Assembly: GCF_900188155.1 (NCBI RefSeq)
Contig: NZ_FZOG01000001.1
Span: 656,935 to 720,934 of the forward strand
DNA: 64,000 nucleotides
Source: Pseudomonas segetis
GTDB lineage: Bacteria > Pseudomonadota > Gammaproteobacteria > Pseudomonadales > Pseudomonadaceae
Reading direction: 5' to 3'
Shown in pieces: positions 31,711-41,103 of the stretch; position 1 is the stretch's first letter; each line of letters begins with the position of its first letter. Below the pieces are notes generated by a model. The model was not told the DNA's origin and did no database searches. It saw nothing but the letters and a program-made list of their open reading frames with translations. Made by a program: the position numbers and the translations under genes.

Positions 31711-32556
31711 TTAGCGACCGGCGCGGCGGCTCATAAAGGCCAGGCGTTCGAGCAGTTGAACATCCTGCTCGTTCTTGACCAAGGCCCCGGCCAGCGGCGG
31801 AATCGCCTTGGTTGGGTCGCGCTCACGCAATACCGCTTCGCCGATGTTGTCGGCCATCAGCAGTTTCAGCCAATCAACCAGTTCGGAGGTCGAAGGCTTC
31901 TTCTTCAGGCCCGGCACCTTGCGCACATCGAAGAACACGTCGAGGGCCTCGCTGACCAGGTCTTTCTTGATGGTCGGGTAGTGCACGTCAACGATGCGCT
32001 GCAAGGTGTCGCGATCGGGGAAGGCGATGTAGTGGAAGAAGCAGCGGCGCAAGAAGGCATCCGGCAGTTCCTTCTCGTTGTTTGAGGTGATGATGATAAT
32101 CGGGCGCTGGACCGCCTTGATGGTTTCATCGGTCTCGTAAACGTAGAACTCCATCTTGTCGAGTTCTTGCAGCAGGTCGTTGGGGAATTCGATGTCGGCC
32201 TTGTCGATTTCATCGATCAGCAGGATGACTCGTTCTTGGGATTCAAAGGCTTCCCAGAGTTTGCCCTTCTTGATGTAGTTGCGTACATCGTGGACCTTGT
32301 CGGAGTCGAGTTGCGAGTCGCGCAGGCGGCTGACCGCGTCATATTCATACAGGCCCTGGTGGGCCTTGGTGGTTGATTTGATGTGCCAGGTGATCAGGCG
32401 CGCGCCAAAGGACTCGGCCAGTTGCTCGGCCAGCATGGTCTTGCCGGTGCCAGGCTCACCCTTGACCAGCAACGGGCGTTCCAGGGTAATGGCAGCGTTA
32501 ACCGCAAGCTTGAGATCGTCGGTTGCGACGTATGACTGAGTGCCTTCGAACTTCAT
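31711..32556 (-). CDS. MoxR-type AAA+ ATPase
   Basis: A 281-residue AAA+ protein. Walker A GEPGTGKT is near residue 37, Walker B LLIDEIDKAD near residue 110, and the sensor/arginine-finger region FLRRCFFHYIAFPD follows. It would hexamerise and work with the VWA protein encoded 140 bases downstream. The intervening 140 bases contain short GC-rich dyads but no clear terminator. Co-transcription is likely. Confidence 0.92.
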   Translation of the reverse strand: MKFEGTQSYVATDDLKLAVNAAITLERPLLVKGEPGTGKTMLAEQLAESFGARLITWHIKSTTKAHQGLYEYDAVSRLRDSQLDSDKVHDVRNYIKKGKLWEAFESQERVILLIDEIDKADIEFPNDLLQELDKMEFYVYETDETIKAVQRPIIIITSNNEKELPDAFLRRCFFHYIAFPDRDTLQRIVDVHYPTIKKDLVSEALDVFFDVRKVPGLKKKPSTSELVDWLKLLMADNIGEAVLRERDPTKAIPPLAGALVKNEQDVQLLERLAFMSRRAGR

Positions 32557-32706
32557 GCTAAATCCTCACACCGGTACGCCCGGGTAATCGCCACGGGTCA
32601 ATGGGTTAAAGCCCAACTATACCGTGCCGGTTGGGCCGCTGTGAACGAAGACGGGGTATTCAGTCACTGAATGGCGAGTCACCTTGCAAACGTTCCTTGG
32701 GACCGG

Positions 32707-33771
32707 TCATTGCCGGGTTGAGTCGAAACGATTACTGAATGCCTTGACGAAGGCATTGCGCAGAATCGATTTGAAGGCCTGCCAGTTACTGACGTCGTAG
32801 GCGTTGAGGTCGCCGGCAATCTCGATGCGGGTGGCGAATTGGTCCTTGCTGTGGTTTTTCAGCAGCCAGCCGCCGCTGCCAACCAGGGCTTCCCAGATAC
32901 CGCTGAAAAAGTTTTTATCCTCGGCCTCGACATCTTGTTGCCAGTCGAAAATCTCCATGTCACGCAGCAATGGCTTGGCATAGCCATCGATCTTGCCTTT
33001 ACGCGCCTCTAGCTCCATGACGAAGTCGCCATTGCCTTTGACAAAGTCAAAGTCGGCGTAGGTGCGGGTGAAGCTATTGAGTTGCTTGAGTTCGATATCG
33101 GTAACGCGCAGCTTTAGGTCAAAATCATCCAGCTTGCCCAGCGGATTGAGTTTGGCGCTGGTTTGCAGTGGCGCGTTACCGAAGATTTTAGCGGTGGCCT
33201 TGAAACTCGCCGGCAACAGCGCTTTGCTGGCGTTGGTATTGCTTAGATTCAACAGCGTGGCATTCAGTTGGGTGGCTTTTATATCCACCGGCGGTTTCGA
33301 GTTGAAGTTGCGAAAGGCCAGGGTGCCCTGGTTGACCCTGACTTCATTGAGAGTGATGGGCAACAAGGCTTTGAGTTGCTGGCGCCAGTCGACCCCTTCA
33401 CCGGTTTGCGAGGCTGCGGCATTGCCGCCATCGACAAAGGTCAGCTTGGGCTGCTCGAACACCACACTCGCAACCACGGCATGATCGTTCCACAGAGCGC
33501 TCCAGCTCACCGAAAGGTCAATTGATGGTGCCTCTAGCAGCGGTACCGGGACCTTGCCGTTGACCTTGCTGATGTTCAACTGGTTAATGCGATAGGCGCC
33601 GCGCCACAGCGCAAGGTCGACATCGGTGATATGCCCGCGATAATCACCCATGTCGGCGAGCTGTTCATTAAGGTAATCACGCACCAATGATGGCAGCATA
33701 ATGTGCAGCACCACCAACAGGCAGGCGATGCTGATTAGAGTCCACAGAGGTATAGCGAAACGTTTTCTCAT
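32707..33771 (-). CDS. DUF748 (AsmA-like) protein
   Basis: A 354-residue protein with one N-terminal membrane helix (about 7-28) and a long beta-rich periplasmic part. Residues 45-210 (GHITDVDLALWRGAYRINQLNI, PSIDLSVSWSALW) and DIELKQLNSFTRTYADFDFVKGNGDF fit DUF748. The architecture resembles AsmA-type envelope lipid-bridge proteins, though this one is short. Function is not established. The gene is alone, with cysK divergent from it. Confidence 0.85.
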   Translation of the reverse strand: MRKRFAIPLWTLISIACLLVVLHIMLPSLVRDYLNEQLADMGDYRGHITDVDLALWRGAYRINQLNISKVNGKVPVPLLEAPSIDLSVSWSALWNDHAVVASVVFEQPKLTFVDGGNAAASQTGEGVDWRQQLKALLPITLNEVRVNQGTLAFRNFNSKPPVDIKATQLNATLLNLSNTNASKALLPASFKATAKIFGNAPLQTSAKLNPLGKLDDFDLKLRVTDIELKQLNSFTRTYADFDFVKGNGDFVMELEARKGKIDGYAKPLLRDMEIFDWQQDVEAEDKNFFSGIWEALVGSGGWLLKNHSKDQFATRIEIAGDLNAYDVSNWQAFKSILRNAFVKAFSNRFDSTRQ

Positions 33772-33967
33772 AATTAAACTGACTCGCTAACGCGTAATTG
33801 GTTTCCAGTAATCAAGCCATTGGGCTGGATGTGCGCGCTTGGAGCGCCGTGCTGGCCTGTACGGTTGTGATTATTCGCGGCCTAATGTTGCAGAAGTTGC
33901 CTGGCTACTGGACGCGCGCAAGCTTGCGTCATAGGCTAATCAGCTAACTCCGTACAAGGATCCCATC

Positions 33968-34942
33968 ATGAGCCGCATCTTTGCAGACAACGCACAAGCC
34001 ATCGGCAATACACCGCTGGTGATGATTAATCGCCTGGGCCCCAAAGGGGTGACCATTCTTGCCAAGATCGAAGGTCGCAACCCTGCCTACTCAGTCAAAT
34101 GCCGGATTGGCGCCAACATGGTCTGGGATGCGGAAGCACGCGGCGTTCTCAAGCCTGGCATGACCATTGTCGAGCCAACCTCCGGTAACACCGGTATTGG
34201 CCTGGCGTTTGTGGCCGCTGCGCGTGGCTACAAACTGTTGCTGACCATGCCAGCGTCGATGAGCCTTGAACGACGCAAGGTGCTTAAAGCGCTTGGTGCC
34301 GAGTTGGTGCTGACCGAGCCAGCCAAAGGCATGAAGGGCGCTATCGAAAAAGCCACTGAAATTGCCCAGTCGGACAGTGGCAAATACTTTATGCCACAGC
34401 AGTTCGAGAACCCGGCAAATCCGGAGATTCACGAGAAGACCACGGGCCCGGAAATCTGGAATGACACCGAAGGTGCAATTGATGTGCTGGTCTCCGGCGT
34501 AGGTACTGGCGGTACCATTACCGGGGTTTCGCGCTACATCAAGAAGACCCAGGGCAAGCCGATTCTTTCGGTCGCTGTCGAGCCCACCAGTTCCCCGGTT
34601 ATCAGCCAGACCATCGCGGGTGACGAGGTCAAGCCGAGTCCGCACAAGATCCAGGGCATAGGCGCGGGGTTCGTACCGAAAAACCTTGATCTGGACATGG
34701 TTGACCGGGTTGAGCAGGTCAGTGACGAAGACTCAAAAGCCGTTGCGCTGCGCCTGATGCGTGAGGAGGGCATTCTCTGCGGTATTTCCTGTGGCGCGGC
34801 CATGGCCGTGGCAATGAGAATCGCCAATGAGCCGAACATGCAAGGCAAGACAATCGTGGTGATCCTGCCGGATTCTGGCGAGCGTTACCTGTCGAGCATG
34901 TTGTTCAGCGATATGTTTAGCGATCAGGAAATGGTCCAGTAG
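33968..34942 (+). CDS. cysK: cysteine synthase A
   Basis: A 324-residue PLP enzyme making cysteine from O-acetylserine and sulfide. The PLP lysine is Lys44 in [10 protein letters not shown]. Substrate and cofactor loops are [12 protein letters not shown] and [10 protein letters not shown]. The C-terminus contains GISCGAAMA. It resembles the P. aeruginosa CysK (PA2709) in length and in the [15 protein letters not shown] segment, more than CysM. It is preceded by CAAGGATCCC and appears monocistronic; a GC-rich hairpin at 34956-34978 follows the stop codon. Confidence 0.93.
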   Translation: MSRIFADNAQAIGNTPLVMINRLGPKGVTILAKIEGRNPAYSVKCRIGANMVWDAEARGVLKPGMTIVEPTSGNTGIGLAFVAAARGYKLLLTMPASMSLERRKVLKALGAELVLTEPAKGMKGAIEKATEIAQSDSGKYFMPQQFENPANPEIHEKTTGPEIWNDTEGAIDVLVSGVGTGGTITGVSRYIKKTQGKPILSVAVEPTSSPVISQTIAGDEVKPSPHKIQGIGAGFVPKNLDLDMVDRVEQVSDEDSKAVALRLMREEGILCGISCGAAMAVAMRIANEPNMQGKTIVVILPDSGERYLSSMLFSDMFSDQEMVQ

Positions 34943-35169
34943 TAGCCTGAAGGCCGCAGCCGCTAAGGATGCGGCTGCTCTGCATGAAAGCCGCGCGCCC
35001 GAGCAATGCACCGGCATGATTTTCCTCAAGGCTAGCGCGCTCCCAATGTGCTTGCCTTTGTGGCTGGGTGCCGCATCGCCGCATCTATGCTCACAGGCAC
35101 GCACTACAACGCATTAACCTGGACCAGGGCGGTCGAGTTCCATGCCTCGACCACCCCGGGTTGTAGCGG

Positions 35170-36726
35170 CTACATGTGCATATAGATATTCGGCCCCACC
35201 GGCAAGCCAAGCATCGTCCACAGCAGCATGAACGCTGTCCAGCACACCAGGAAACCCAGCGACAGCGGCAACATGGTCGCCATCAGAGTCCCCAGTCTCA
35301 ACTTCGGATAGTATTGCTGCATAAAGGCCAATACCACGGCGAAATATGGCGACAGCGGGGAAATGATATTGGTCGTACTGTCTCCCACGCGGAACATGGC
35401 CATGGTGAATGCAGGCTCGATATTCAACTGCATCAGCATGGGGATGAAAATCGGTGCGAATAAGGCAAACTGCGCAGAACCTGATGTCATGAAGATATTC
35501 ATGAGCGCGGTGAGCAAAATGAAGCCGACGATCAAGCTATAACCGGTCAATCCCAGCGAAGTCAGAAAAGTTGCGCCCTCAAAGGCAATCAAACTGCCGA
35601 TCCCGCTCCATTTAAACAGCGCGATAAACTGTGAAATCATAAAGAACAACACCAAGATCGAGGCGAGGTTCTTTATGCACCCGGTCATGATTTCTGGAAT
35701 ATCTTCAGCCTTCTTGATTACCCCCGTCGCCTTGCCATACACATAGCCCACGCCCAGGAAGTAAATGAACAGGAAGGGCACAAATGACTTCATGAACGGC
35801 GAGGGAATCAGACCGCCCTCGGCATTTCGAAATGCCGAGTCCGCAGGTAGCAATATCAGAAGTATCAAGCCTACGAACACCAGGGTGAACAGGCCCGCAT
35901 GCTTTAATCCGCGTTTCTCCTCAGGGGTGATTGCAGCTTCCAGTGAAGTCTGAGCCTTTGTGTTGATGGTCAATACCGACATTGGCAGGATTCGATTGAG
36001 CCGAGGTTCAACGATCTTGTCGACGATGACGGTGCCGACAATGGCGAGAATGACAACCGAGCAGGCGGCAAAATAATAATTGTCGACTGGCGACACATAG
36101 GCATTTGGGTCAATGATCCTTGCCGCTTCCGTTGCAAGTCCGGAGAAGATTGCATCACCGGCGGTAACAAAGAGGCTGGCGTCATAACCAGCACTTACCG
36201 CTGCATATGCTGCCGCGGCCCCGGCGATAGGGTGGCGGCCGACAGAGAGGAAGATCATTGCGACCAAGGGGGTGAAAATCAAAACGCTGGCATCTGAAGC
36301 AATGGATGACGAAACCCCGGTGATAAACACCAGAAAGGTCAGCAGGTGCCTTGGCGCCTTGGTCACGGTCTGCTTCATCACGATTGAAATGAGCCCGACG
36401 TGATCGGCTACACCGATACCGAACATCACAATGATAATGGTGCCCAGTACCGGGAAGTTGACAAAGTTGCTGACCAGGCTGGTAAAGATATGAACAATAC
36501 CTTCGCCACTGGCCAGGCTTTTAACCAGTACCGCTTCACCGGTTTTAGGGTTGATGCTGTGAACCCCGAAATAATTTAATACTGCTGAAAGCACCAGGGT
36601 GATAAGTGATAAGTAAAAGAATAAAAAGAACGGGTGTGGAAGCTTATTACCAACCCGTTCAATTGCCCCTAGCACGCCAGATGAATGTTCCATTTCAGGT
36701 AGTGCCATTTCGGCCGGTTTACTCAT
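35170..36726 (-). CDS. AbgT family transporter
   Basis: A 518-residue polytopic inner-membrane protein of the AbgT family, named for p-aminobenzoyl-glutamate import in E. coli; some members instead export sulfonamides. About 12 hydrophobic segments are visible. Family signatures include PHPFFLFFYLSLITLVLSA near the N-terminus and RVGDSTTNIISPLSPYF near the C-terminus. The gene lies 32 bases after the M20 hydrolase gene, in the same operon, arguing for uptake of an N-acyl or aminoacyl substrate that the hydrolase splits. AAGGA precedes the start. Confidence 0.92.
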   Translation of the reverse strand: MSKPAEMALPEMEHSSGVLGAIERVGNKLPHPFFLFFYLSLITLVLSAVLNYFGVHSINPKTGEAVLVKSLASGEGIVHIFTSLVSNFVNFPVLGTIIIVMFGIGVADHVGLISIVMKQTVTKAPRHLLTFLVFITGVSSSIASDASVLIFTPLVAMIFLSVGRHPIAGAAAAYAAVSAGYDASLFVTAGDAIFSGLATEAARIIDPNAYVSPVDNYYFAACSVVILAIVGTVIVDKIVEPRLNRILPMSVLTINTKAQTSLEAAITPEEKRGLKHAGLFTLVFVGLILLILLPADSAFRNAEGGLIPSPFMKSFVPFLFIYFLGVGYVYGKATGVIKKAEDIPEIMTGCIKNLASILVLFFMISQFIALFKWSGIGSLIAFEGATFLTSLGLTGYSLIVGFILLTALMNIFMTSGSAQFALFAPIFIPMLMQLNIEPAFTMAMFRVGDSTTNIISPLSPYFAVVLAFMQQYYPKLRLGTLMATMLPLSLGFLVCWTAFMLLWTMLGLPVGPNIYMHM

Positions 36727-36758
36727 GTGCCTTTTCCTTCTTGTATTTTATTTTAAGA

Positions 36759-37907
36759 TTAAGACAGCAACGCGTCGGCAAGGCTCAGATAGCAATCCGT
36801 TGCAACCGCGATAAGTGCATCATTGAAGTCATAGTGCGGGTTGTGCAGGTAGGCTGAATCCATGCCGTTGCCGATAAAGAAGTAGCACCCGGGAACTTCT
36901 TGAAGGTAAAAGCTAAAGTCTTCGGCGCCCATGGTGGGCATGTAGTCAATTTTCTCGACCCTGCGATCAGGCATGTGCTTGCGGAAGGCATTGATTGCCG
37001 TGTCGGTTGCCTTGGCATCATTGATCAGCGCGGGGATGTCCAGCAGTATGTTGAAGCCATAGTCACAGGCACCTGCAAGGCATGCCGATTTCAGTGCGTT
37101 TTCAGTTGCCGCGACCAGCATGTCACGGGTTTCCAGCGAGTCGGAGCGCAAGCTGATGGTCAGATTGCAGTTGTTCGGGATGACATTGATGCCCTTTCTG
37201 CTACCGGCCTGGATGCTCGACACCGTTATCACGCCTGAACGCAAAGGCGATAACTGCCTGGCAACCGCCGCCTGGACATGATTGATGAACTGCGCCGCCA
37301 CAACGATGGGGTCATGGGCCAGATGAGGCATGGCGGCGTGTCCGCCCTTGCCGGTAATGGTGATTTCAATGGAGGTGTCGCCACCCATTGCAGAGCCGGG
37401 TTTGGCAAAGATATAGCCCTGCTCGAAGCCCGGACGGTTATGGAAGCCGAAGATCATGTCCACCTGTGGGGTTTGCAGAACGCCGTCGTCAATCATGGCC
37501 TTGGCGCCAGCGCCACCTTCTTCAGCAGGTTGGAATATGAGCTTGATTTTCCCGGCGTACCGGTCCTTTCTCTGCAGCAGTGCCTCAGCGGCGCATAACA
37601 AGGCTGCGGTATGCCCGTCATGGCCACAGGCATGCATCTTTCCATCGATGGTCGACTTGTAGGGAATGCAGTTTTGCTCATGGATGGGCAGCGCATCCAT
37701 GTCGCTGCGAAACGCAATGCAGGGGCCTGGTCTACCGGTATCCAGCATGCCAACTACCCCTGTCTTGCCCAGCCCTTCGCAGACTTCATAACCCAGATCT
37801 TTCAGGGTCCTGGCCACCAACTGCGCGGTCTTGGTTTCTTCATATTTGAGTTCGGGGTGTTTGTGGATTTCATGCCGGAGTTCCACGTACTTGTTAGTGT
37901 CAATCAT
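36759..37907 (-). CDS. M20 family aminoacylase / amidohydrolase
   Basis: A 382-residue M20D zinc peptidase (hippurate hydrolase, aminoacylase group). Metal-binding motifs include ACGHDGHTAALL and QPAEEGGAGAK, with a later metal-binding histidine in GFHNRPG. The lid (dimerisation) domain occupies about 180-290. It begins an operon with the AbgT transporter. Candidate substrates are p-aminobenzoyl-glutamate or other N-acyl amino acids. E. coli AbgA/AbgB are two M20 subunits, while only one is present here, so I do not transfer the abg name. Confidence 0.88.
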   Translation of the reverse strand: MIDTNKYVELRHEIHKHPELKYEETKTAQLVARTLKDLGYEVCEGLGKTGVVGMLDTGRPGPCIAFRSDMDALPIHEQNCIPYKSTIDGKMHACGHDGHTAALLCAAEALLQRKDRYAGKIKLIFQPAEEGGAGAKAMIDDGVLQTPQVDMIFGFHNRPGFEQGYIFAKPGSAMGGDTSIEITITGKGGHAAMPHLAHDPIVVAAQFINHVQAAVARQLSPLRSGVITVSSIQAGSRKGINVIPNNCNLTISLRSDSLETRDMLVAATENALKSACLAGACDYGFNILLDIPALINDAKATDTAINAFRKHMPDRRVEKIDYMPTMGAEDFSFYLQEVPGCYFFIGNGMDSAYLHNPHYDFNDALIAVATDCYLSLADALLS

Positions 37908-38291
37908 TGTTGTTATTGCTCTCTAAGTGAACGAACTGACTAGCCAGTCACATATAAGAAATACCCAAGCATTAACGCGCCAGCCTTTTGGCTAGCTGGA
38001 TGACGAGTGCGGGCTGTTAACGCCAGCTATTGCGCATCTTTCGGCAAGCGACACATTCATGGACGGGGATTGTGCTGGGCGAGCGCGCAGTTGCAGTGCC
38101 GCCATAGGCAGGTGGGCATGTCCATCAATCAAGCTGACTGAACGCGGGCTATCAGTGCTGGCACAGTCACCAGCCCCTGATATTGATGATGGTATTTGCC
38201 TGTCGGGCAGGAGTGTCGCGTCCAGGCGACTCGGCTGATGCGGCAGGGTTGGCATCAAGCGGGGCAGGGCACTACTGCTCCGCCCATGGCT
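37908..38291. other. intergenic region with short inverted repeats
   Basis: A 384-base gene-poor stretch in front of the M20-AbgT operon and after the DMT transporter gene, which is transcribed leftward towards it. GACT-AGCC-AGTC near 37937 is a small dyad close to the M20 start. Short open frames on both strands lack ribosome-binding sites. It probably holds the M20 operon promoter; I see nothing else. Confidence 0.4.
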
Positions 38292-39212
38292 TTAACGGGC
38301 AGTACTTTGTGTGGTCGAGGGCACAGGAGCGGGCCGGCTTGGGCGCACCACCAGCCACAAGGCCAGCGCAATAGCCGCGCCGCCATAGACATAGGCCCAG
38401 GATAACGGCTCGTCCAGCAACAGCCAGCCCCAAAGCACGCCGAACACGGGGATCAAGAAGGTCGTGGTTGATGCCTGAACCGGACCTATGTCGCTGATCA
38501 AGCGGAAATACAGCACGTAGGCGAACGCCGTGCAGATCAAGCCAAGGCCCGCCAATGACAGCCATTCACTGGCGCCACCCCAGGAGACAGGCGGCTGCAC
38601 CACCAGGGAGCCGATAAACAAGGGGGTCAGGAACAAGCTGGCGCCCACCAGACTGCTAAAGGCGGTGAGACGATTGTCGAGGCCGCCTTGCTGGCCAATC
38701 CACTTGCGGGTCAGAAACCCGGCGAAGCCATAGCAGGTGGTTGCTACCAGGCAGGCTGCCGCGCCGAGCAGCATGTGCAGGTCGACGCTGATGGGGCCGG
38801 TCTGAGTGAAGAGCCAGACGCCAAATAAACCCAAGGCAACACCGACTGCCTTGCTGGTGGTCAGGGCTTCGCTGAAGAACAGCATGCCGATGAGCACGCC
38901 CATAAGCGGGGTCATCGCATTGAAGATCGATGAGTAACCCGCTGGAAGCACCAGTGCGGCCAGACAATACATTGCCGAAGGCAGGCCCGCGTTGATCACG
39001 CCAAGTGCCAGGCACTGCTTGAGTTTGCCGCGAAAATCCCAGTCGACCCGCATCACCAGCAGAATAACCAGCAAGCCCAGGGCGCCGAGCGTGGCGCGAA
39101 AGAATGCGGTCGGCATGCTGCCAAGCACGGGCGCGACGATACGCATGAACATGAAGCTGGCGCCCCAGATGGCGGCAAGCAACAGCAGTCGGCATAGATC
39201 AGTCAGGCGCAC
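38292..39212 (-). CDS. EamA/DMT family transporter
   Basis: A 306-residue integral membrane protein with about ten hydrophobic helices in two EamA repeats (RLTDLCRLLLLAAIWGASFMFMRI at the start, and a second repeat beginning LLGAAACLVATTCYGFAG). DMT proteins export amino acids or metabolites; the substrate cannot be told here. The C-terminal tail is basic and Pro/Ser-rich. It is separated from the CitMHS operon upstream by a strong terminator and is probably monocistronic. Confidence 0.9.
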   Translation of the reverse strand: MRLTDLCRLLLLAAIWGASFMFMRIVAPVLGSMPTAFFRATLGALGLLVILLVMRVDWDFRGKLKQCLALGVINAGLPSAMYCLAALVLPAGYSSIFNAMTPLMGVLIGMLFFSEALTTSKAVGVALGLFGVWLFTQTGPISVDLHMLLGAAACLVATTCYGFAGFLTRKWIGQQGGLDNRLTAFSSLVGASLFLTPLFIGSLVVQPPVSWGGASEWLSLAGLGLICTAFAYVLYFRLISDIGPVQASTTTFLIPVFGVLWGWLLLDEPLSWAYVYGGAAIALALWLVVRPSRPAPVPSTTQSTAR

Positions 39213-39326
39213 GGTGAAACTCCAGGGCAGGCAAGGCGCATAGTGTTTCCATCTACAGGCGCGATAGCAATCCGAAAATTGCTCTTGAATCCTTTTATTT
39301 GCTTGCTGTAGCCCCGGTCAAGGCAT

Positions 39327-39362
39327 AAAACCGCCGAGCGCCATTGGCGTCTCGGCGGTTTT
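39327..39362 (-). terminator. intrinsic terminator of the AtuA-CitMHS operon
   Basis: A 12-bp perfect stem, AAAACCGCCGAG (39327-39338) with CTCGGCGGTTTT (39351-39362), holds an inner CGCC/GGCG pairing. Read leftward, the stem ends in a U-tract. It lies 18 bases after the CitMHS stop codon. Confidence 0.9.
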
Positions 39363-39379
39363 CACTCGTGCTCGCCTGA

Positions 39380-40693
39380 TCAGGAGCCCAATTGCACCGC
39401 TCCAGTCAGCAGGGCGAAAGTCAGCATCAACAGGCTTACGCTCCAGGCCCAGAAGAAGGTATAGGTAATGTGCTTGCGCAACTCTACGCCCGCCAGAGCC
39501 AGGGCGAGATAGACGCTCGGCACAACCGGGCTGATTGCAAAACCGGTGTTTTCACCAATCAGCATGGCCCGCGCGACCGATTCCAAGGGCACGCCAGCCG
39601 CCACTGCGACATCACGAATAACCGGCAGCAAGGCAAAGTAATAGGCATCGGGCGAGAAGATCATGCCCAGCGGGACACCGAAGAAGCCAACCAGCACATG
39701 CAGGTATTGAGCTGATCCATGGGGCAGGATGTCGATGATCGACAGGGCCATGGCATCAGACATCTTGGCCCCGGACAACACACCCAGGAGCACTGCGGCT
39801 GCCATCATCACCAGCGACATTTGCAGGGCGTCGGCGGCATGGGCCTTGATGCGCTCGGTCTGCAGGTTGAGATCCGGGAAATTCAGCGGCAAGGCTATGC
39901 CAAGCCCGACCATGAAGCATGCATAGAGTGGGAATGTACCGGTAAACAGACAGGCCAGGATTGCAGCGGTGAGCGCGACGTTGCACCAGTAGCGCACCGA
40001 ACGCGGCGACAAGCCGAACTCCCGCGACTCGGGCTGCCCCAGGCTGGTGTCGAAGGTCGCTGCGGCACCGAGGGACTTGGGGACCCTGCGTTGGGCGCGC
40101 AGGCCGAGCCAGGCGGCAATCAGTAGCATCATCCCCAGGCCAAGCAGTTGCACCGGGATCAGGCCGAGCCACAGTTCGGTGGCGTCCAGCCCGGTGGTGG
40201 CCGCTGCTCGGGCGGTGGTGCCACCCCAGGGCACCATGTTGATGACCCCGGCTGTCGTGCCCACCAGCATCAACAGCAGGTTGGGGCTCATGTTCAAGCG
40301 TTTGTAGATGGGCAGCAACGCTGGAATGACCAGCAGGAACGTCGCGGCGCCAACGCCATCGAGGTGCACCGATGCCGTGATCAATACCGTGGCCAGTGCC
40401 ACAGCCAACGGCTTGCCGCCCGTGCGCCGAATCAGGAAGTTGACCAGCGGATCGAACAGTCCCCGGTCGCGCATGATGCCGAAATACAAAATGGCGAACA
40501 AAAAGAGTGCGGCAGTCGGAGCTACTGTTATCAGACCGCTCTTGATAAAGCCGCCGGTTTCGCCAGGCGTAAAACCGGCCAGCAGGCAGATCGCGACAGG
40601 GATGGTGGTGAATGCCACTACCGGACTCATCTTGCGCAGCAGAATCAACGAGATGATGCCAAGCATCATCACAAAACCCAGGGTTGTGATCAT
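39380..40693 (-). CDS. CitMHS family transporter
   Basis: A 437-residue membrane transporter of the citrate-Mg2+/H+ symporter (CitMHS) family with about 11-12 hydrophobic helices. Characteristic segments include ASVHLDGVGAATFLLVIPALLPIYKRL and NMVPWGGTTARAA. It is the last gene of a leftward operon behind the AtuA-like genes and a divergent LysR regulator, so it likely imports the operon's substrate, perhaps a tricarboxylate or related acid. I prefer ATG 40693 (MITTLGFVMM) over an upstream start at 40708. Confidence 0.9.
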   Translation of the reverse strand: MITTLGFVMMLGIISLILLRKMSPVVAFTTIPVAICLLAGFTPGETGGFIKSGLITVAPTAALFLFAILYFGIMRDRGLFDPLVNFLIRRTGGKPLAVALATVLITASVHLDGVGAATFLLVIPALLPIYKRLNMSPNLLLMLVGTTAGVINMVPWGGTTARAAATTGLDATELWLGLIPVQLLGLGMMLLIAAWLGLRAQRRVPKSLGAAATFDTSLGQPESREFGLSPRSVRYWCNVALTAAILACLFTGTFPLYACFMVGLGIALPLNFPDLNLQTERIKAHAADALQMSLVMMAAAVLLGVLSGAKMSDAMALSIIDILPHGSAQYLHVLVGFFGVPLGMIFSPDAYYFALLPVIRDVAVAAGVPLESVARAMLIGENTGFAISPVVPSVYLALALAGVELRKHITYTFFWAWSVSLLMLTFALLTGAVQLGS

Positions 40694-40779
40694 TGTGTTC
40701 AACCTCAATCATTGTTTTTATTGTTCAACATGCCGCGTTGTTCAGTGCGGCGACCTTTATCTGTCTGGTTCGGGCGCGT

Positions 40780-41103
40780 TCAAGCTGGCGGCGGCAATTG
40801 CATGGCCAGGAGCAGGTAACTCAAGCTTTTGCCGTGGCGATCAAGCCCCGGACTGCGGGTCACGCCGCCTTCCAGTGCGCCTTCCAGGACGAAGTTCAAG
40901 GCCTGCAGTGAATCGATTTCATAGCGTTTGATGGACGCCGGGCGTCGCCCCGAAAATTGCGCCGCCACTCGCTCTGGCGTTAATTCGCGCTTGAGCCACT
41001 GATAGTGATCGGGGTTCAGAGGGAACACGGCGACGCACAGAATGTTGCCTTTGTCGCCGGCACGGGCATGGGCATAGTCGGCCAGGGTAATGCTCGTATT
41101 CAT
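40780..41103 (-). CDS. AtuA-associated small protein
   Basis: A 107-residue protein matching the short domain that in other proteins forms the C-terminal part of AtuA-like polypeptides (MNTSITLADYAHARAGDKGNILCVAVFP, then a middle RPASIKRYEIDSLQALNFVL). Its ATG shares one base with the stop codon of the upstream AtuA-like gene (TGATG), so translation is probably coupled and the two proteins likely form one complex. Biochemical role unknown. Confidence 0.82.
   Translation of the reverse strand: MNTSITLADYAHARAGDKGNILCVAVFPLNPDHYQWLKRELTPERVAAQFSGRRPASIKRYEIDSLQALNFVLEGALEGGVTRSPGLDRHGKSLSYLLLAMQLPPPA

Noticed and set aside
37992..38258. 88-codon minus-strand frame in the gap before the M20 gene
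   Set aside because: No ribosome-binding site, low-complexity Ser/Pro/Ala composition and no family resemblance.
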